DNA of 64,000 nt from Streptomyces sp. A 4/2 (GCF_940670765.1 NZ_CALNVW010000001.1:1-64000), one strand, 5' to 3'. Shown: positions 31,169 through 41,407, numbered from the stretch's first letter. The notes: generated by a model not told the origin, from the sequence alone. Made by a program: numbers and translations.

Positions 31169-31465
31169 TCAATCGTCTTCGTCGCCGTGCAGCCGCCGTC
31201 GTACGGACAGCAGCTCCACCTCCGGCCGGGCGGCGACATGGCGCTCGCACCGGTCGAGTACTTCGGTGAGGTGCTCCGTCTCGCCGGACACCATCGCGAG
31301 GCCGATCCTGGCCCTGCGATGAAGATCCTGGTCGCCGACCTCTGCCGCACTCACCGCGAATCTCCGCTGGAGCTCGGCCACGATGGGCCGTACGACGGAG
31401 CGTTTCTCCTTCAGCGACCGTACGTCGCCGAGAAGCAGATCGAAGGACAGTGTCCCCACATACAT
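31169..31465 (-). CDS. ylxP: DUF503 family protein (YlxP type)
   Basis: This 98-residue protein starts MYVGTLSFDLLLGDVRSLKEKRS, the strongly conserved DUF503 N-terminus, here split as MYVGTLSFD and DVRSLKEKRS. YlxP proteins sit between infB and rbfA in many bacteria and affect ribosome assembly, but their activity is not settled. I use the ATG at 31465. An open frame to 31525 adds residues absent from the family. The ribosome binding site is weak (GGACG). Confidence 0.9.
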   Translation of the reverse strand: MYVGTLSFDLLLGDVRSLKEKRSVVRPIVAELQRRFAVSAAEVGDQDLHRRARIGLAMVSGETEHLTEVLDRCERHVAARPEVELLSVRRRLHGDEDD

Positions 31466-31542
31466 GCACGTCCGGATGTCCCGCCGGTTCGGGGTCGCGC
31501 CCCGCCAACCACTTGACGGGGACACCAGAACCGTACACGCAA

Positions 31543-31590
31543 CAGCCGGGGCCGCTCGACGGATATAACTCCCGCCGAGCGGCCCCGACT
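31543..31590 (-). terminator. Hairpin downstream of infB
   Basis: Arms 31547-31558 and 31576-31587 match perfectly over 12 bases, extended by CAG/CTG after one mismatch, with a 17-base loop. It lies 49 bases past the infB stop and before the DUF503 gene, so infB may end or be attenuated here. Confidence 0.7.
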
Positions 31591-31597
31591 GACGCTG

Positions 31598-31643
31598 TAC
31601 GGATCAGCCGCAGTGCGGCTCAACCGCGATACGGATCAGCCGC
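31598..31643. repeat. 14-base direct repeat at the infB 3' end
   Basis: TACGGATCAGCCGC occurs at 31598-31611 and 31630-31643, 32 bases apart. The second copy contains the infB stop codon, so the first looks like a duplicated gene end. Confidence 0.6.
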
Positions 31644-34600
31644 GGGGCTTCTCGCGCATCTCGTACGTCGCGATGACGTCGTCGATCTTGATGTCGTTGA
31701 AGTTCCCGAGGTTGATACCGCCCTCGAAGCCTTCGCGGATCTCGGTGACGTCGTCCTTGAAGCGGCGCAGACCGGAGATGTTGAGGCTCTCCGCGATGAC
31801 CTTGCCATCGCGCAGCAGGCGCGCCTTGGTGTTGCGCTTGACCTCGCCGGAGCGGACCAGCACACCGGCGATGTTGCCCAGCTTGGACGAGCGGAAGATC
31901 TCGCGGATCTCCGCCGTGCCGAGCTCGACCTCTTCGTACTCCGGCTTGAGCATGCCCTTGAGGGCCGCTTCGATCTCTTCGATCGCCTGGTAGATGACCG
32001 AGTAGTACCGGACGTCCACGCCTTCGCGCTCGGCCATCTGCGCGGCCCGGCCTGCGGCCCGCACGTTGAAGCCGATCACGATGGCGTCGGAGCCGGTCGC
32101 CAGGTCGATGTCCGACTCGGTGACCGCACCCACACCGCGGTGCAGGACCCGGATGTCGACCTCTTCGCCGACGTCGAGCTGGAGCAGCGAGGACTCGAGA
32201 GCCTCCACCGAACCGGACGCGTCGCCCTTGATGATGAGGTTGAGTTCCTGGACCAGACCGGCCTTGAGCGCCTCGTCCAGGTTCTCCAGGGAGAACCGGA
32301 CACCCTTGCGGGCGAAGTTGGCGTTGCGCTCACGAGCGGCACGCTTCTCGGCGATCTGACGGGCCGTACGGTCCTCGTCGACCACCAGGAAGTTGTCGCC
32401 GGCACCCGGGACATTGGTGAGACCGAGGACGAGGACCGGGGTCGAGGGACCCGCCTCTTCCACGTTCTCGCCCTTGTCGTCGAGCATCGCGCGGACTCGG
32501 CCGTACGCGTCGCCGACCACCATCGTGTCGCCGACCCGCAGGGTGCCTCGCTGGACCAGGACGGTCGCGACGGCACCACGGCCGCGGTCGAGGTGGGACT
32601 CGATCGCAATACCCTGCGCGTCCTGCTCCGGGTTGGCCCGCAGGTCGAGCGAGGCGTCGGCGGTGAGGACGACGGCCTCCAGAAGAGCCTCGATGTTGAG
32701 GCCCTGCTTGGCGGAGATGTCGACGAACATCGTGTCGCCGCCGTACTCCTCGGCCACCAGCCCGAACTCGGTGAGCTGGCCGCGGACCTTGGTCGGGTCC
32801 GCACCCTCGACGTCGATCTTGTTGACCGCGACCACGATCGGCACGTCGGCCGCCTTGGCGTGGTTCAGCGCCTCGATCGTCTGGGGCATCACACCGTCGT
32901 TCGCCGCCACCACGAGGATCGCGATGTCGGTGGACTTCGCACCACGTGCACGCATGGCGGTGAACGCCTCGTGACCCGGGGTGTCGATGAAGGTGATCCG
33001 GCGGTCCTCGCCGTTGACCTCGGCGCCGACCTGGTACGCACCGATGTGCTGCGTGATGCCGCCGGCCTCGCCCGCAACGACGTTCGTCTTGCGGATCGCG
33101 TCCAGCAGCCGGGTCTTACCGTGGTCGACGTGACCCATGACGGTGACGACCGGCGGACGGGAGACCAGAGCCTCTTCGCCGCCCTCGTCCTCACCGAACT
33201 CGATGTCGAAGGACTCGAGGAGCTCGCGGTCCTCCTCCTCCGGGCTGACGATCTCGAGGACGTAGTTCATCTCGTCCGCGAGCAGCTTCAGCGTCTCGTC
33301 GGAGACGGACTGCGTGGCAGTGACCATCTCGCCGAGGTTCATCATCACGGCGACGAGCGACGCCGGGTTGGCGTTGATCTTCTCCGCGAAGTCGGTGAGG
33401 GAAGCACCGCGCGACAGCCGGACAGCCTGCCCGTTGCCGCGAGGCAGCATGACGCCGCCCACCGACGGGGCCTGCATGGCCTCGTACTCCTGGCGCCTCT
33501 GCCTCTTCGACTTGCGGCCACGGCGGGCGGGCCCGCCGGGACGGCCGAAGGCACCCTGTGTCCCACCACGGCCACCGGGGCCGCCGGGACGGCCGGCGAA
33601 GCCGGGACGTCCACCGAAGCCGCCACCGGGGGCGCCGCCACCGGGACGACCGCCGAAGCCGCCGCCACCGCCGGGACGACCGCCGCCGCCGGGACCTGCC
33701 GGACGACCGGCGAAGCCGCCGCCGCCCGGACGTGCGCCGCCGCCACCGGGACGAGCACCGCCGCCACCGGGACCACGACCGCCACCGCCGGGACCGCCGC
33801 CGGGGCGGGGGCTGGCAGCGGGACGCTGCGGCATCATGCCGGGGTTCGGACGGTTACCGCTGGGGGCACCGCCGGGACGCGGGGCGCCGCCCTGCGGACG
33901 AGGCATGCCACCGGGGCTCGGACGGGCGCCGCCCTGACCCTGGGGACGCGGAGCGCCACCGGGACCACCCTGCGGACGCGGGCCGCCGGGGCGGTCCTGA
34001 CCGCCGCCGGGGCGCGGGGCACCGCCGGGGCGGGGCGCCTGCGGGCGCGCCATGCCGGTGGAACCGCCGGAGGTGAACGGGTTGTTGCCCGGACGGGGAC
34101 CGGCCGGACGGTTGCCGCCGGGGCGCGGGGCGCCCTGGCCTGCGGGACGTGCCGGACGCTCGCCGCCACGCTGACCGCCGTCACGCTGGCCGCCGTCGCG
34201 CTGGCCACCCTCACGCTGACCGGCCGGAGCCGGACGGGCGGGACGGGGCCCAGGCGTGGCGCCCGCGGGACGCGGGGCCTGCGGGGCTGCGGGCTGAGCG
34301 GGCGCGGGGGCCGAGAACTCGGCAGCGGGAACCGGAGCCGCCGGAGCGGGCTTGGCCGCTGCGGGCTTCGGACCCGGACGCGGTCCTGCGGCAGCCGGGG
34401 AAGGCGCCGCGGGAGTGCTGGGTGCGGCGCTCTGCGGAGCCTCGGCGGCGGCCGGCTTGGGAGCCGGGGCACCGGGCTTCGGAGCACCGGGACGGGCCGC
34501 GGCAGCCGGAGAGGGCGCCGCCGCACGGGGGGCGGGGGAAGGCGCTGCCTTGCGGGGCGCGCCGGGCTTGGCAGCGGACTTGCCGGCGTTGCCGCCGGGC

Positions 34601-34755
34601 CCCTGCAAAGCGTCAGTCAACTTGCGTACAACCGGCGCCTCGATCGTCGAGGACGCCGAACGTACGAACTCACCGAGTTCTTGGAGCTTGGCCATGACGA
34701 CCTTGCTCTCAACTCCGAACTCCTTGGCGAGTTCGTATACCCGGACCTTAGCCAC
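31636..34755 (-). CDS. infB: Translation initiation factor IF-2
   Basis: IF-2 is the GTPase that places initiator tRNA on the ribosome. The 1039-residue protein has the N-terminal IF2_N domain ([18 protein letters not shown]) and then a long Pro/Ala and Gly/Arg/Pro-rich linker (about residues 60-420). The G domain follows with G1 GHVDHGKT at 541-548, DTPGHEAF and NKIDV. Domains II-IV come last. The linker makes it longer than most IF-2 proteins but is normal for streptomycetes. The GTG start has GGAG 5 bases upstream. Confidence 0.97.
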   Translation of the reverse strand: MAKVRVYELAKEFGVESKVVMAKLQELGEFVRSASSTIEAPVVRKLTDALQGPGGNAGKSAAKPGAPRKAAPSPAPRAAAPSPAAAARPGAPKPGAPAPKPAAAEAPQSAAPSTPAAPSPAAAGPRPGPKPAAAKPAPAAPVPAAEFSAPAPAQPAAPQAPRPAGATPGPRPARPAPAGQREGGQRDGGQRDGGQRGGERPARPAGQGAPRPGGNRPAGPRPGNNPFTSGGSTGMARPQAPRPGGAPRPGGGQDRPGGPRPQGGPGGAPRPQGQGGARPSPGGMPRPQGGAPRPGGAPSGNRPNPGMMPQRPAASPRPGGGPGGGGRGPGGGGARPGGGGARPGGGGFAGRPAGPGGGGRPGGGGGFGGRPGGGAPGGGFGGRPGFAGRPGGPGGRGGTQGAFGRPGGPARRGRKSKRQRRQEYEAMQAPSVGGVMLPRGNGQAVRLSRGASLTDFAEKINANPASLVAVMMNLGEMVTATQSVSDETLKLLADEMNYVLEIVSPEEEDRELLESFDIEFGEDEGGEEALVSRPPVVTVMGHVDHGKTRLLDAIRKTNVVAGEAGGITQHIGAYQVGAEVNGEDRRITFIDTPGHEAFTAMRARGAKSTDIAILVVAANDGVMPQTIEALNHAKAADVPIVVAVNKIDVEGADPTKVRGQLTEFGLVAEEYGGDTMFVDISAKQGLNIEALLEAVVLTADASLDLRANPEQDAQGIAIESHLDRGRGAVATVLVQRGTLRVGDTMVVGDAYGRVRAMLDDKGENVEEAGPSTPVLVLGLTNVPGAGDNFLVVDEDRTARQIAEKRAARERNANFARKGVRFSLENLDEALKAGLVQELNLIIKGDASGSVEALESSLLQLDVGEEVDIRVLHRGVGAVTESDIDLATGSDAIVIGFNVRAAGRAAQMAEREGVDVRYYSVIYQAIEEIEAALKGMLKPEYEEVELGTAEIREIFRSSKLGNIAGVLVRSGEVKRNTKARLLRDGKVIAESLNISGLRRFKDDVTEIREGFEGGINLGNFNDIKIDDVIATYEMREKPRG

Positions 34756-34804
34756 TTCGCTCCTTTTAGGTCCGGGTTACCGCCGGACCGTCGCTACTTC
34801 ATGG

Positions 34805-34837
34805 GCGTACTCATCGCGTACTCATCGAGTGCTCATC
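34805..34837. repeat. Three tandem 11-base repeats upstream of infB
   Basis: GCGTACTCATC is repeated exactly at 34805-34815 and 34816-34826, followed by GAGTGCTCATC at 34827-34837. It lies 50-82 bases upstream of the infB start, in the ylxR-infB gap. Confidence 0.75.
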
Positions 34838-34902
34838 GCAATCTCGACCTACTTCCAACTCGCGAGGTACCTGACCGCACGGGGACCCGTGCCGTTCTCT
34901 TC

Positions 34903-35181
34903 TTACGGTGCTGCCTGCTCGACATACTCGTTCAGCTCCGCACTGTCGAGCGGGCCCGGGGCCTTGAGGGCCCTGGAGAACGCCCGACGGCGGACCGCCA
35001 GGTCGAGACAGACCGAGGCGGGATGCAGATACGCACCCCGGCCGGGCAGCGTACCGCGCGGATCAGGGACGCATTTGCCCCCGACCGCGACGATGCGCAG
35101 CAGTTCGCTCTTGACCGCACGCTCCCGGCATCCCACGCAGGTTCGCTCAGGGCACGCTCGGTCGGCTGTCCGGCCAGACAC
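34903..35181 (-). CDS. ylxR: YlxR family RNA-binding protein
   Basis: This 92-residue DUF448/YlxR protein carries [19 protein letters not shown], the conserved start of the fold, and GRGAYLHP. YlxR lies between nusA and infB in most bacteria. The B. subtilis homologue (RnpM) binds RNase P RNA and modulates its activity, and whether this holds in Streptomyces is inference. The GTG start at 35181 has GGGGAGG about 11 bases upstream. The gene is 109 bases from nusA and 147 from infB. Confidence 0.92.
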   Translation of the reverse strand: MSGRTADRACPERTCVGCRERAVKSELLRIVAVGGKCVPDPRGTLPGRGAYLHPASVCLDLAVRRRAFSRALKAPGPLDSAELNEYVEQAAP

Positions 35182-35290
35182 GATTAAGTCTACCTCCCCG
35201 TATCGACCTCACCCATTTGGGGCAGGAATCGAACGGATGTTGTCTTGAACTTTTCTGGATCTTACGACTCCGGGCTCCGGCCGGGGACGC

Positions 35291-36283
35291 TCAGTCCTCG
35301 TCGGACCCCTGCTCGGTGTCCGGGCGGATGTCGATGCGCCAGCCGGTCAGCCGGGCGGCCAGACGGGCGTTCTGCCCTTCCTTGCCGATGGCCAGGGAGA
35401 GCTGGTAGTCGGGGACCGTGACCCGCGCGGAACGGGCGCCCAGGTCCACGACCTCGACCTTGGTGACCCGGGCCGGCGACAGCGCGTTGGCCACCAGCTC
35501 GGCCGGGTCGTCCGACCAGTCCACGATGTCGATCTTCTCGCCCAGCAGCTCGGCCATGACATTGCGTACCCGACTGCCCATCGGGCCGATGCAGGCGCCC
35601 TTGGGGTTGAGGCCCGAACGCGTGGACCGTACGGCGATCTTGCTGCGGTGACCGGCCTCGCGGGCGATCGCCTCGATGACGACCGAGCCGTCCGCGATCT
35701 CCGGGACCTCCAGCGCGAAGAGCTTCTTCACCAGGTTCGGGTGCGTACGGGAGAGGGTCACGGACGGGCCACGGACCCCCTTCGCGACGCGGACCACGTA
35801 CGTACGCAGCCGCAGGCCGTGCGTGTAGTTCTCGCCGGGCACCTGCTCCTGCACGGGCAGGATCGCTTCCAGCTTGCCGATGTCGACCAGCACGTTCCGC
35901 GGGTCCTTGCCCTGCTGCACGACCCCGGCGACGACGTCGCCCTCGCGCCCGGCGTACTCGCCGAACGTCAGGTCGTCCTCCGCGTCGCGCAGCCGCTGCA
36001 GGATGACCTGCTTGGCCGTGGTCGCGGCGATCCGGCCGAAGTCGGACGGGGTGTCGTCGAACTCCCGGGCCTCCTGGCCCTCTTCGAGATCAGCCGGGTC
36101 CTCCTTCGCCCAGACCGTCACATGACCGTTGTCGTGGTCGAGGTGCACGCGCGCGTGACGGCGGCTTCCCTCGGTGCGGTGGTAGGCGATGAGGAGGGCC
36201 GACTCGATCGCCTCGACCAGCAGGTCGAAGGAAATCTCCTTCTCCTTCGCCAAGCCCTTCAGAAGCTTTACGTCGATGTCCAT
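35291..36283 (-). CDS. nusA: Transcription termination/antitermination factor NusA
   Basis: NusA binds RNA polymerase and nascent RNA to tune pausing, termination and antitermination. The 330-residue protein has an N-terminal RNAP-binding domain and an S1 domain ([11 protein letters not shown]). Two KH domains follow, with [14 protein letters not shown] and [14 protein letters not shown]. Like other actinobacterial forms it ends after KH2 and lacks the acidic repeats of E. coli NusA. The ATG at 36283 lies 2 bases past the rimP stop and uses GAGGAGG inside the rimP end. Confidence 0.96.
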   Translation of the reverse strand: MDIDVKLLKGLAKEKEISFDLLVEAIESALLIAYHRTEGSRRHARVHLDHDNGHVTVWAKEDPADLEEGQEAREFDDTPSDFGRIAATTAKQVILQRLRDAEDDLTFGEYAGREGDVVAGVVQQGKDPRNVLVDIGKLEAILPVQEQVPGENYTHGLRLRTYVVRVAKGVRGPSVTLSRTHPNLVKKLFALEVPEIADGSVVIEAIAREAGHRSKIAVRSTRSGLNPKGACIGPMGSRVRNVMAELLGEKIDIVDWSDDPAELVANALSPARVTKVEVVDLGARSARVTVPDYQLSLAIGKEGQNARLAARLTGWRIDIRPDTEQGSDED

Positions 36284-36285
36284 GG

Positions 36286-36783
36286 CTACGCCTCCTCTTC
36301 CTTCTTGTCCTTGCGGTTGAATTCGAGCTCGACGCGCGCCTTGGCGATCTCCGCGAAAGCGATCCGGCGGGCGGTGGGCTTGCGCCCCTTCACGCCCGGC
36401 ACTTCGAGATCGAGACCTTCGTCGTCCACCCCGAGGATGCGCGCGATCAGTTCGCCGCCGTCGTCCAGGGTCAGCTTGGCCAGGCGGCCGACGGCCCTGA
36501 CGTAGTGGCGGTGCTCCGAGAGCGGGCGGTCCGCGCCCGGCGAGCTGACTTCGAGGACGTACTCGCCCTCGCCCATCAGGTCGCTCTCGTCGAGCTTCTC
36601 CGAGATGGCCCGGCTCAGCTCGGCGCAGGTGTCCAGTTCCACGCCCTCGTCGGAATCCACGGTGATCCTCAGTACGCCACGCCGGCCGGCCCGGGACACC
36701 TCGATCTCTTCCAGATCCAGGTCCTTGGCGGCGACGAGCGGTTCCAGCAGCCCGCGCAGCCTCTCGCTCTGGGTGGTGCTCAT
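36286..36783 (-). CDS. rimP: Ribosome maturation factor RimP
   Basis: RimP assists 30S subunit assembly. The 165-residue protein has the N-terminal alpha/beta domain with [18 protein letters not shown] (about residues 38-55) and the motif [10 protein letters not shown] near 79. The SH3-like C-terminal domain contains [12 protein letters not shown], a somewhat expanded loop, and a charged KDKKEEEA tail. It is the first gene of the minus-strand translation operon. A 149-base region separates it from the divergent lipoprotein gene and should hold the operon promoter, which I could not place. Confidence 0.95.
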   Translation of the reverse strand: MSTTQSERLRGLLEPLVAAKDLDLEEIEVSRAGRRGVLRITVDSDEGVELDTCAELSRAISEKLDESDLMGEGEYVLEVSSPGADRPLSEHRHYVRAVGRLAKLTLDDGGELIARILGVDDEGLDLEVPGVKGRKPTARRIAFAEIAKARVELEFNRKDKKEEEA

Positions 36784-36932
36784 CCGGGTGACTCCTCGGC
36801 CGCGTGTGCTGTTGTGGGATCGTCGCGTGTCGGATCAAAGGGTATCCGGTCGCGAGGGGTGTTGCCGTCCTGCCGCCGTTGACCCGCAGGTACGCTCGCC
36901 TGCGGTGATCACTTCGGGCCGAGGGAGAACAC

Positions 36933-37460
36933 GTGCGGCGCACGGGGACCACACGCAGGCATGTGCTGAGCGTGACGGCGGCTGCCACTGCCGGTCTGCT
37001 GACCGGCTGCTCGGAGCAGCCCGCTGCCCACCGTACACAGGGTGCGGGTGCCCCTGACGCCGAGGCCGCCCTGCGACGGCGCTCCGCGCGCACCAGCGGG
37101 ACGCTCCTCGCCCTGTACGACGCGGTGCTCACACGCCATCCGGACCGGGCCACGGAGTCGTTGGTGCGACCGCTGCGGGACACGGTGGCACAGCACGTCA
37201 CGGTGTTGACGGGGGCCGGCGGAGCCGCTCCCGCACCGTCGCCGTCGGGCCACGGCCCCGCGGCAGGAGGACCGGCGGCGCCCGCGGTCCCCGCCGACCG
37301 GAAGGCCGCGGTGCGGGCCCTCGCGAAGGCCGAGCGGCACACCACCGACGCCCACACCACGGCGCTCGCCGACGCCCCGCCGGAGCTGGCCAGGCTGCTG
37401 GCCTCGGTCGCTGCGGCAGGCGCCGTCCACGCGTATCTGCTGACCCGGGGGGACCACTGA
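36933..37460 (+). CDS. Tat-type lipoprotein, helical, possibly ferritin-like
   Basis: The 175-residue protein starts at a GTG with GAGGGAGA about 6 bases upstream. The N-terminus [20 protein letters not shown] combines a twin-Arg signal with a lipobox (LTGC), so it should be exported folded and lipid-anchored. The mature part is helical, with an Ala/Gly/Pro-rich break at about 90-115. Segments such as [12 protein letters not shown] and [14 protein letters not shown] have the E/H spacing seen in ferritin-like domains. It overlaps the next gene by one base, and that gene is ferritin-like itself. The function is unknown. Confidence 0.75.
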   Translation: MRRTGTTRRHVLSVTAAATAGLLTGCSEQPAAHRTQGAGAPDAEAALRRRSARTSGTLLALYDAVLTRHPDRATESLVRPLRDTVAQHVTVLTGAGGAAPAPSPSGHGPAAGGPAAPAVPADRKAAVRALAKAERHTTDAHTTALADAPPELARLLASVAAAGAVHAYLLTRGDH

Positions 37461-37912
37461 TGAGCTCGCTGGAAGCGGCGCAGGCGGCGCTGGCCGCCGA
37501 GCACGCCGCCGTGTACGGGTACGGGGTGGTGGGCGGCCGGGTCGCCGCGGGCCGCAGGACCGAGGCGCACCAGGCGTACGACGCCCACCGCGCCCGGCGT
37601 GACTCGTTGGTCCGCACCGTGCGGGACCTGGGCGGCAAGCCGGTCGCCGCGTCGGCCGCGTACGCGCTGCCCTTCAAGGTGGCCGGCCCGGCCGACGCGG
37701 TGCGGCTCGCCGCGGAGCTGGAGGACCGGGTGGCGGATGTCTACTCCGACCTGGTGCGGGCCGCCCGGGGGCCGCTGCGGCACGAGGCCGCGCTGGCCCT
37801 GCGGGAGGCCGCGGTGCGGGCTGCGCGGTGGCGGGGCGCCGACAGCGTAGCCTTTCCGGGGCTCGTCGAGCGGGCTGCCGCAAGCGCCGGAAAGGGAACC
37901 ACGCACGTATGA
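37460..37912 (+). CDS. Ferritin-like DUF4439 protein
   Basis: This is a 150-residue, four-helix protein of the DUF4439 type, with [20 protein letters not shown] in the first helix and [14 protein letters not shown] in the second. Later acidic positions such as [14 protein letters not shown] could complete a di-metal site. It has no signal peptide, unlike its upstream neighbour. The ATG shares one base with the previous stop (TGATG) and its own stop overlaps the next start (ATGA), so three proteins are made from one message. No activity is established for the family. Confidence 0.8.
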   Translation: MSSLEAAQAALAAEHAAVYGYGVVGGRVAAGRRTEAHQAYDAHRARRDSLVRTVRDLGGKPVAASAAYALPFKVAGPADAVRLAAELEDRVADVYSDLVRAARGPLRHEAALALREAAVRAARWRGADSVAFPGLVERAAASAGKGTTHV

Positions 37913-38811
37913 CTTTCGAACCGCCGCAGCGGCTTGTCCGGGCGCTCGGCGAGACGTACGGGGAAGCCGCCGCCACCGACTGGCTGCACCGGATTCCGAC
38001 TGATGCGCAAGTGGCCCTCGACGTACGGGAGTTGACCGCCGAGCGGGTACAGGCGCCGGGCGGCCGCAGCAGCCTGATCGTCCTGGTGCGCCGGCCCGAC
38101 GGCGGCCCCGCGGTACTGAAACTGGCTCCGCCCTTCGCCAGGCCCGACCTGGAGCGGGCCGCTCTGGCGCACTGGGCCGGCTGGGGCGCGGCGCGGCTGC
38201 TGGACGAGCCGTCGCCCGACGCCACCGTTCTGCTGCTGGAGCGGCTGCACCCCGAGGTCTCGCTGCACTCCCTGCCGGAGGCCAAGGCGCTGCTGGAGGC
38301 CGCGGACACGGTCCGCAAGCTCTGGGTCGAGCCACCGGCCGGGCACCCCTTCGAGACGGTGGCCGAGCGGACGGCCCGGCAGGGCGAAGCGATGCGCGCG
38401 ACGGCCGAGCCGCTGGTGCTCCCGCTGGTCGAGGCGGCTCTGGCGGCGCGCGACGAACTGCTCGCCGCTCCCCCGGAGCAGCTGCTGCTGCACGGCAATT
38501 TCCGCCAGAGCAAGGTCCTGGCGGGCGGACGCACGCCGTGGCTCGCCGTGGGTCCCGACCCGGTGGTCGGCGAGCGCGCGTACGACCTGGCGCGGCTGGT
38601 ACGCGACCGGGTGGACGACCTGGTGGCCGCGGCGGTCGGGCCTTCGACGGTGCGGCGCCGGGTGAACCGGCTGGCGGACTCGCTGGAGGTGGAGCACGCG
38701 CGGCTGCACGGGTGGACGCTGTTCCGTGCCGTGGAGTCGGGGGTGCGGGCCGTTGCCGCCGGGCGGCGCCAGGACGGGGAACTGCTGCTGGAATTCGCGG
38801 GGTGGCTGTAG
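37909..38811 (+). CDS. Aminoglycoside-phosphotransferase-fold protein, probable pseudokinase
   Basis: The 300-residue protein has the size and pattern of APH(6)/hydroxyurea-kinase relatives (HCP-like). [16 protein letters not shown] stands where the family has LLHGDLHHGNVL, and [20 protein letters not shown] where it has IDPKGxxGDxAYDLA. Thus the catalytic Asp is Asn197, the metal-binding Asn is Lys202, and the second metal Asp is Gly215. With all three changed, phosphotransfer is unlikely and a binding or regulatory role is more likely. The ATG at 37909 overlaps the DUF4439 stop. Annotation as a resistance enzyme would be misleading. Confidence 0.8.
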   Translation: MTFEPPQRLVRALGETYGEAAATDWLHRIPTDAQVALDVRELTAERVQAPGGRSSLIVLVRRPDGGPAVLKLAPPFARPDLERAALAHWAGWGAARLLDEPSPDATVLLLERLHPEVSLHSLPEAKALLEAADTVRKLWVEPPAGHPFETVAERTARQGEAMRATAEPLVLPLVEAALAARDELLAAPPEQLLLHGNFRQSKVLAGGRTPWLAVGPDPVVGERAYDLARLVRDRVDDLVAAAVGPSTVRRRVNRLADSLEVEHARLHGWTLFRAVESGVRAVAAGRRQDGELLLEFAGWL

Positions 38812-38865
38812 CCGCGCTGCCCGCGGAGGGGCGCACCGGTGTCCCTCGCCGGACGCACATGAGAA

Positions 38866-38894
38866 CGCCGGACGGGCACGGAGCCCGTCCGGCG
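38866..38894. terminator. Bidirectional hairpin between the pseudokinase gene and proS
   Basis: Arms 38866-38877 and 38883-38894 pair perfectly over 12 bases around a 5-base loop, between convergent genes. Confidence 0.8.
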
Positions 38895-38908
38895 AGGACA
38901 CAGGAGGT

Positions 38909-38927
38909 CCGGGGGCGCGGCCCCCGG
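38909..38927 (-). terminator. Second hairpin at the proS end
   Basis: CCGGGGGC (38909-38916) pairs with GCCCCCGG (38920-38927) around a 3-base loop, 5 bases past the proS stop. Confidence 0.55.
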
Positions 38928-38931
38928 GGGA

Positions 38932-40626
38932 TCAGCCGACGATCCGCGCGATGGCCTCGTCCACCGTCAGCTCCTCGCGCTCCCCGGTACGGCGGTCCTT
39001 GAGCTCCAGGACACCGTCCGCGGACCGGCGGCCCGCCACCAGGATCGTCGGGACACCGATCAGCTCGGAGTCGGTGAACTTCACGCCCGGGGAGACCCCG
39101 GGGCGGTCGTCGACCAGCACCCGTACGCCTGCCGCGTTCAGCTTCTCGGCCACGTCCAGCGCCAGTTCGGTCTGGAGGGCCTTGCCCGCGGCGACGACGT
39201 GCACGTCCGCGGGTGCGACCTCGGCGGACCAGCAGAGGCCCTTCTCGTCCGCGGACTGCTCGGCGAGTGCCGCGACCGCGCGGGAGACACCGATGCCGTA
39301 CGAGCCCATGGTGACCCGGACCGGCTTGCCCTGCTGGCCGAGTACGTCGAGCTGGAAGGTGTCCGCGTACTTGCGGCCCAGCTGGAAGATGTGGCCGATC
39401 TCGATCGCCCGGTCCAGCTTGAGGCCCGCGCCGCAGGAGGGGCAGGGGTCGCCCGCCTCGACCACCACGACGTCCAGGTAGTCGTCGACCTCGAAGTCGC
39501 GTCCGGCGACGACGTTGCGGGCGTGCTTGCCGGGCTTGTTGGCGCCGGTGATCCAGGCCGTGCCGGCCGCGACCCGCGGGTCGGCGATGTAGCGGACCTT
39601 CTCCAGGCCCTGCGGGCCGACGTAGCCGCGTACCAGGTCGGGGCGGTCCTCGAAGTCCTCGGCGGTGACGAGTTCGACCACGGCGGGGGCCAGGTGCTCG
39701 CCCAGCTTGCCGAGGTCCACCTCGCGGTGGCCGGGGACGCCGACGGCCACGATCTCGCCGTCCACCTTCACCAGCAGGTTCTTCAGCGTGTCGGCGGCGG
39801 GGACACCGAGGTGCGCCGCCAGGGTCTCGATGGTGGGGGTGTCGGGGGTGTCCAGCTCCTCGACCGGGCCGTGCTGCTGGTCCGCCACCGGCGGGGCCTC
39901 GAAGGTCACGGCTTCGGTGTTCGCCGCGTAGGCACAGGACGGGCAGTCCGCGAAGGTGTCCTCGCCCGCCGCGGCCGGGGCCAGGAACTCCTCGGAGGCC
40001 GAGCCGCCCATCGCGCCGGAGACCGCGGAGACGATGCGGTGGTCGAGACCGAGCCGCTGGAAGATCTTGATGTACGCCTCACGGTGCAGGCGGTAGGACT
40101 CGGCCAGGCCCTCGTCCGTGGTGTCGAACGAGTACGAGTCCTTCATCTGGAACTCACGGCCGCGCAGCACACCGGAGCGCGGACGCGCCTCGTCCCGGTA
40201 CTTCGTCTGGATCTGGTAGAGCATCACCGGCAGGTCCTTGTAGGACGAGCACTGGTCCTTGACGGTCTGGGTGAAGATCTCCTCGTGGGTCGGGCCGAGG
40301 AGGTAGTCACCGCCCTTGCGGTCCTTGAGGCGGAAGAGCAGGTCGCCGTACTCCTCCCAGCGGCCGGACGCCTCGTACGCCTCCTTGGGCAGCAGCGCGG
40401 GCAGCAGGACCTCCTGCGCCCCGATGGCGTCCATCTCCTCGCGCACGACGCGGGAGACGTTGTCCAGGACCTTCTTGCCCAGCGGCAGCCAGGACCAGAT
40501 CCCGGCGGCGTTGCGGCGTACGTATCCGGCGCGGACCAGCAGCTTGTGGCTGAGCGTCTCCGCGTCCGCCGGGTCGTCGCGCAAGGTCTTGACCATCAAC
40601 CGGGACATGCGCTGGACCTGGGCCAT
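38932..40626 (-). CDS. proS: Prolyl-tRNA synthetase, bacterial type
   Basis: ProS charges tRNA-Pro. At 564 residues it is the bacterial form, with class II motif 2 in [22 protein letters not shown] (read as KYRDEARPR and GREFQMKD). An editing (INS) domain is inserted at about residues 235-390, and motif 3 is in [11 protein letters not shown]-terminal anticodon-binding domain follows. [11 protein letters not shown] and CPSCGAG mark the zinc-ribbon-like parts around the insertion. AGGAGA precedes the ATG by 6 bases. It is flanked by hairpins on both sides, so it is likely monocistronic. Confidence 0.96.
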   Translation of the reverse strand: MAQVQRMSRLMVKTLRDDPADAETLSHKLLVRAGYVRRNAAGIWSWLPLGKKVLDNVSRVVREEMDAIGAQEVLLPALLPKEAYEASGRWEEYGDLLFRLKDRKGGDYLLGPTHEEIFTQTVKDQCSSYKDLPVMLYQIQTKYRDEARPRSGVLRGREFQMKDSYSFDTTDEGLAESYRLHREAYIKIFQRLGLDHRIVSAVSGAMGGSASEEFLAPAAAGEDTFADCPSCAYAANTEAVTFEAPPVADQQHGPVEELDTPDTPTIETLAAHLGVPAADTLKNLLVKVDGEIVAVGVPGHREVDLGKLGEHLAPAVVELVTAEDFEDRPDLVRGYVGPQGLEKVRYIADPRVAAGTAWITGANKPGKHARNVVAGRDFEVDDYLDVVVVEAGDPCPSCGAGLKLDRAIEIGHIFQLGRKYADTFQLDVLGQQGKPVRVTMGSYGIGVSRAVAALAEQSADEKGLCWSAEVAPADVHVVAAGKALQTELALDVAEKLNAAGVRVLVDDRPGVSPGVKFTDSELIGVPTILVAGRRSADGVLELKDRRTGEREELTVDEAIARIVG

Positions 40627-40652
40627 GGTGACTCTCCTGCTTGGCTGTGTTT

Positions 40653-40672
40653 TCCGGGGGAGACCCCCCGGA
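40653..40672 (-). terminator. Hairpin between an acetyltransferase gene and proS
   Basis: TCCGGGGG (40653-40660) pairs with CCCCCGGA (40665-40672) around a 4-base loop, followed on the minus strand by AAAACACAG. It lies 23 bases past the acetyltransferase stop and in the proS leader. Confidence 0.6.
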
Positions 40673-40695
40673 CCCCCGTCGGTGATGTCAGGAGG

Positions 40696-41319
40696 TTAGC
40701 CGGGCCCGGTGGGCGGGCGGAAATCGGTCCCGTGGGCGGGACCGGGCCGACCGGGCCTGTTCAGCGGGAGCGGGGCGCCCATCACGGCGTACGGCATCGC
40801 CGCGCTCGGGAAGTGGACCCGGCGCGCGAGGTCCCGGTATCCCAGGGTCCGGTAGAGACTGCGGGCGGGGCTCTCCTTGTCGATCGCCGACAGGATGGAG
40901 CGCGGCTGGCCGGCGCTGTCGGTGATCGTGGTGATCAGCCCGCGGCCGATGCCGCGGCCCTGGAAGCCGGGGTGGACGTGCAGTTCGGTGATGACGAAGG
41001 CATCGTCGAGCCAGGAGTCGCAGCCGGTGTTGTGCAGGTACGGCTCGACCACCGTGGACCACCAGTGGGAGCGGTCGTTGGGCATCCCGTAGACGAAGCC
41101 GACCAGCCGCCCGGTGCGGGTCGTCGCACCCAGGGCACGGGCGCCCGGGTTCTGCAGATGCCGCAGCACGATGTGGCGGCGTACGGCGACCTCGGCCTCG
41201 CTCAGCCCGAACGCGAGCGCCTGCACGGCCAGCGCCTCGTCCACGCGCCCGTCGAGATCGACCGGACCGATCCCGACGTCGTCCTGGTTCGGGGGCCGGT
41301 CCCCGGGGAAGCGCACCAT
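40696..41319 (-). CDS. GNAT family acetyltransferase
   Basis: The 207-residue protein has a GNAT fold. ITELHVHPGFQGRGIGRGLI (about residues 110-129) contains the acetyl-CoA-binding Q/R-x-x-G-x-G/A loop, and SPARSLYRTLGYRD is the following helix. Residues 1-20 and the Pro-rich C-terminal 20 residues lie outside the domain. The substrate is unknown. It is read toward proS and separated from the DUF1684 gene by 88 bases. Confidence 0.88.
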   Translation of the reverse strand: MVRFPGDRPPNQDDVGIGPVDLDGRVDEALAVQALAFGLSEAEVAVRRHIVLRHLQNPGARALGATTRTGRLVGFVYGMPNDRSHWWSTVVEPYLHNTGCDSWLDDAFVITELHVHPGFQGRGIGRGLITTITDSAGQPRSILSAIDKESPARSLYRTLGYRDLARRVHFPSAAMPYAVMGAPLPLNRPGRPGPAHGTDFRPPTGPG

Positions 41320-41407
41320 GACGGGAGACTACCTGGCCCCGGACGGGTCACGCCGGGAGTCCCGGTACTCCCCCGCCGGCCCCGATCGGTGGCTGGTCGG
41401 CGAGTGG

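Noticed and set aside
33500..34300. Possible CRISPR or DNA repeat array in infB
   Set aside because: The repetition is codon-level Gly/Pro/Arg-rich linker sequence, in frame, without spacers of uniform length.
31450..35187. A very long plus-strand open frame (over 1200 codons) opposite infB
   Set aside because: Its translation is repetitive, low-complexity and mirrors the third-position GC bias of infB on the other strand. infB is certain, so this is a shadow.
36884..36905. Hairpin CCGCAGG/CCTGCGG before the lipoprotein gene
   Set aside because: Only 7 pairs, with an 8-base loop, in a promoter region. Too weak to assign a role.
36286..38860. Extended nusA frame running through rimP and the divergent trio
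   Set aside because: The extra sequence is an open frame opposite or within other genes. NusA starts at 36283 with a strong ribosome binding site.
40627..40695. Possible T-box leader of proS
   Set aside because: Only about 70 bases, with no specifier loop or T-box sequence. The hairpin fits a terminator of the upstream gene.
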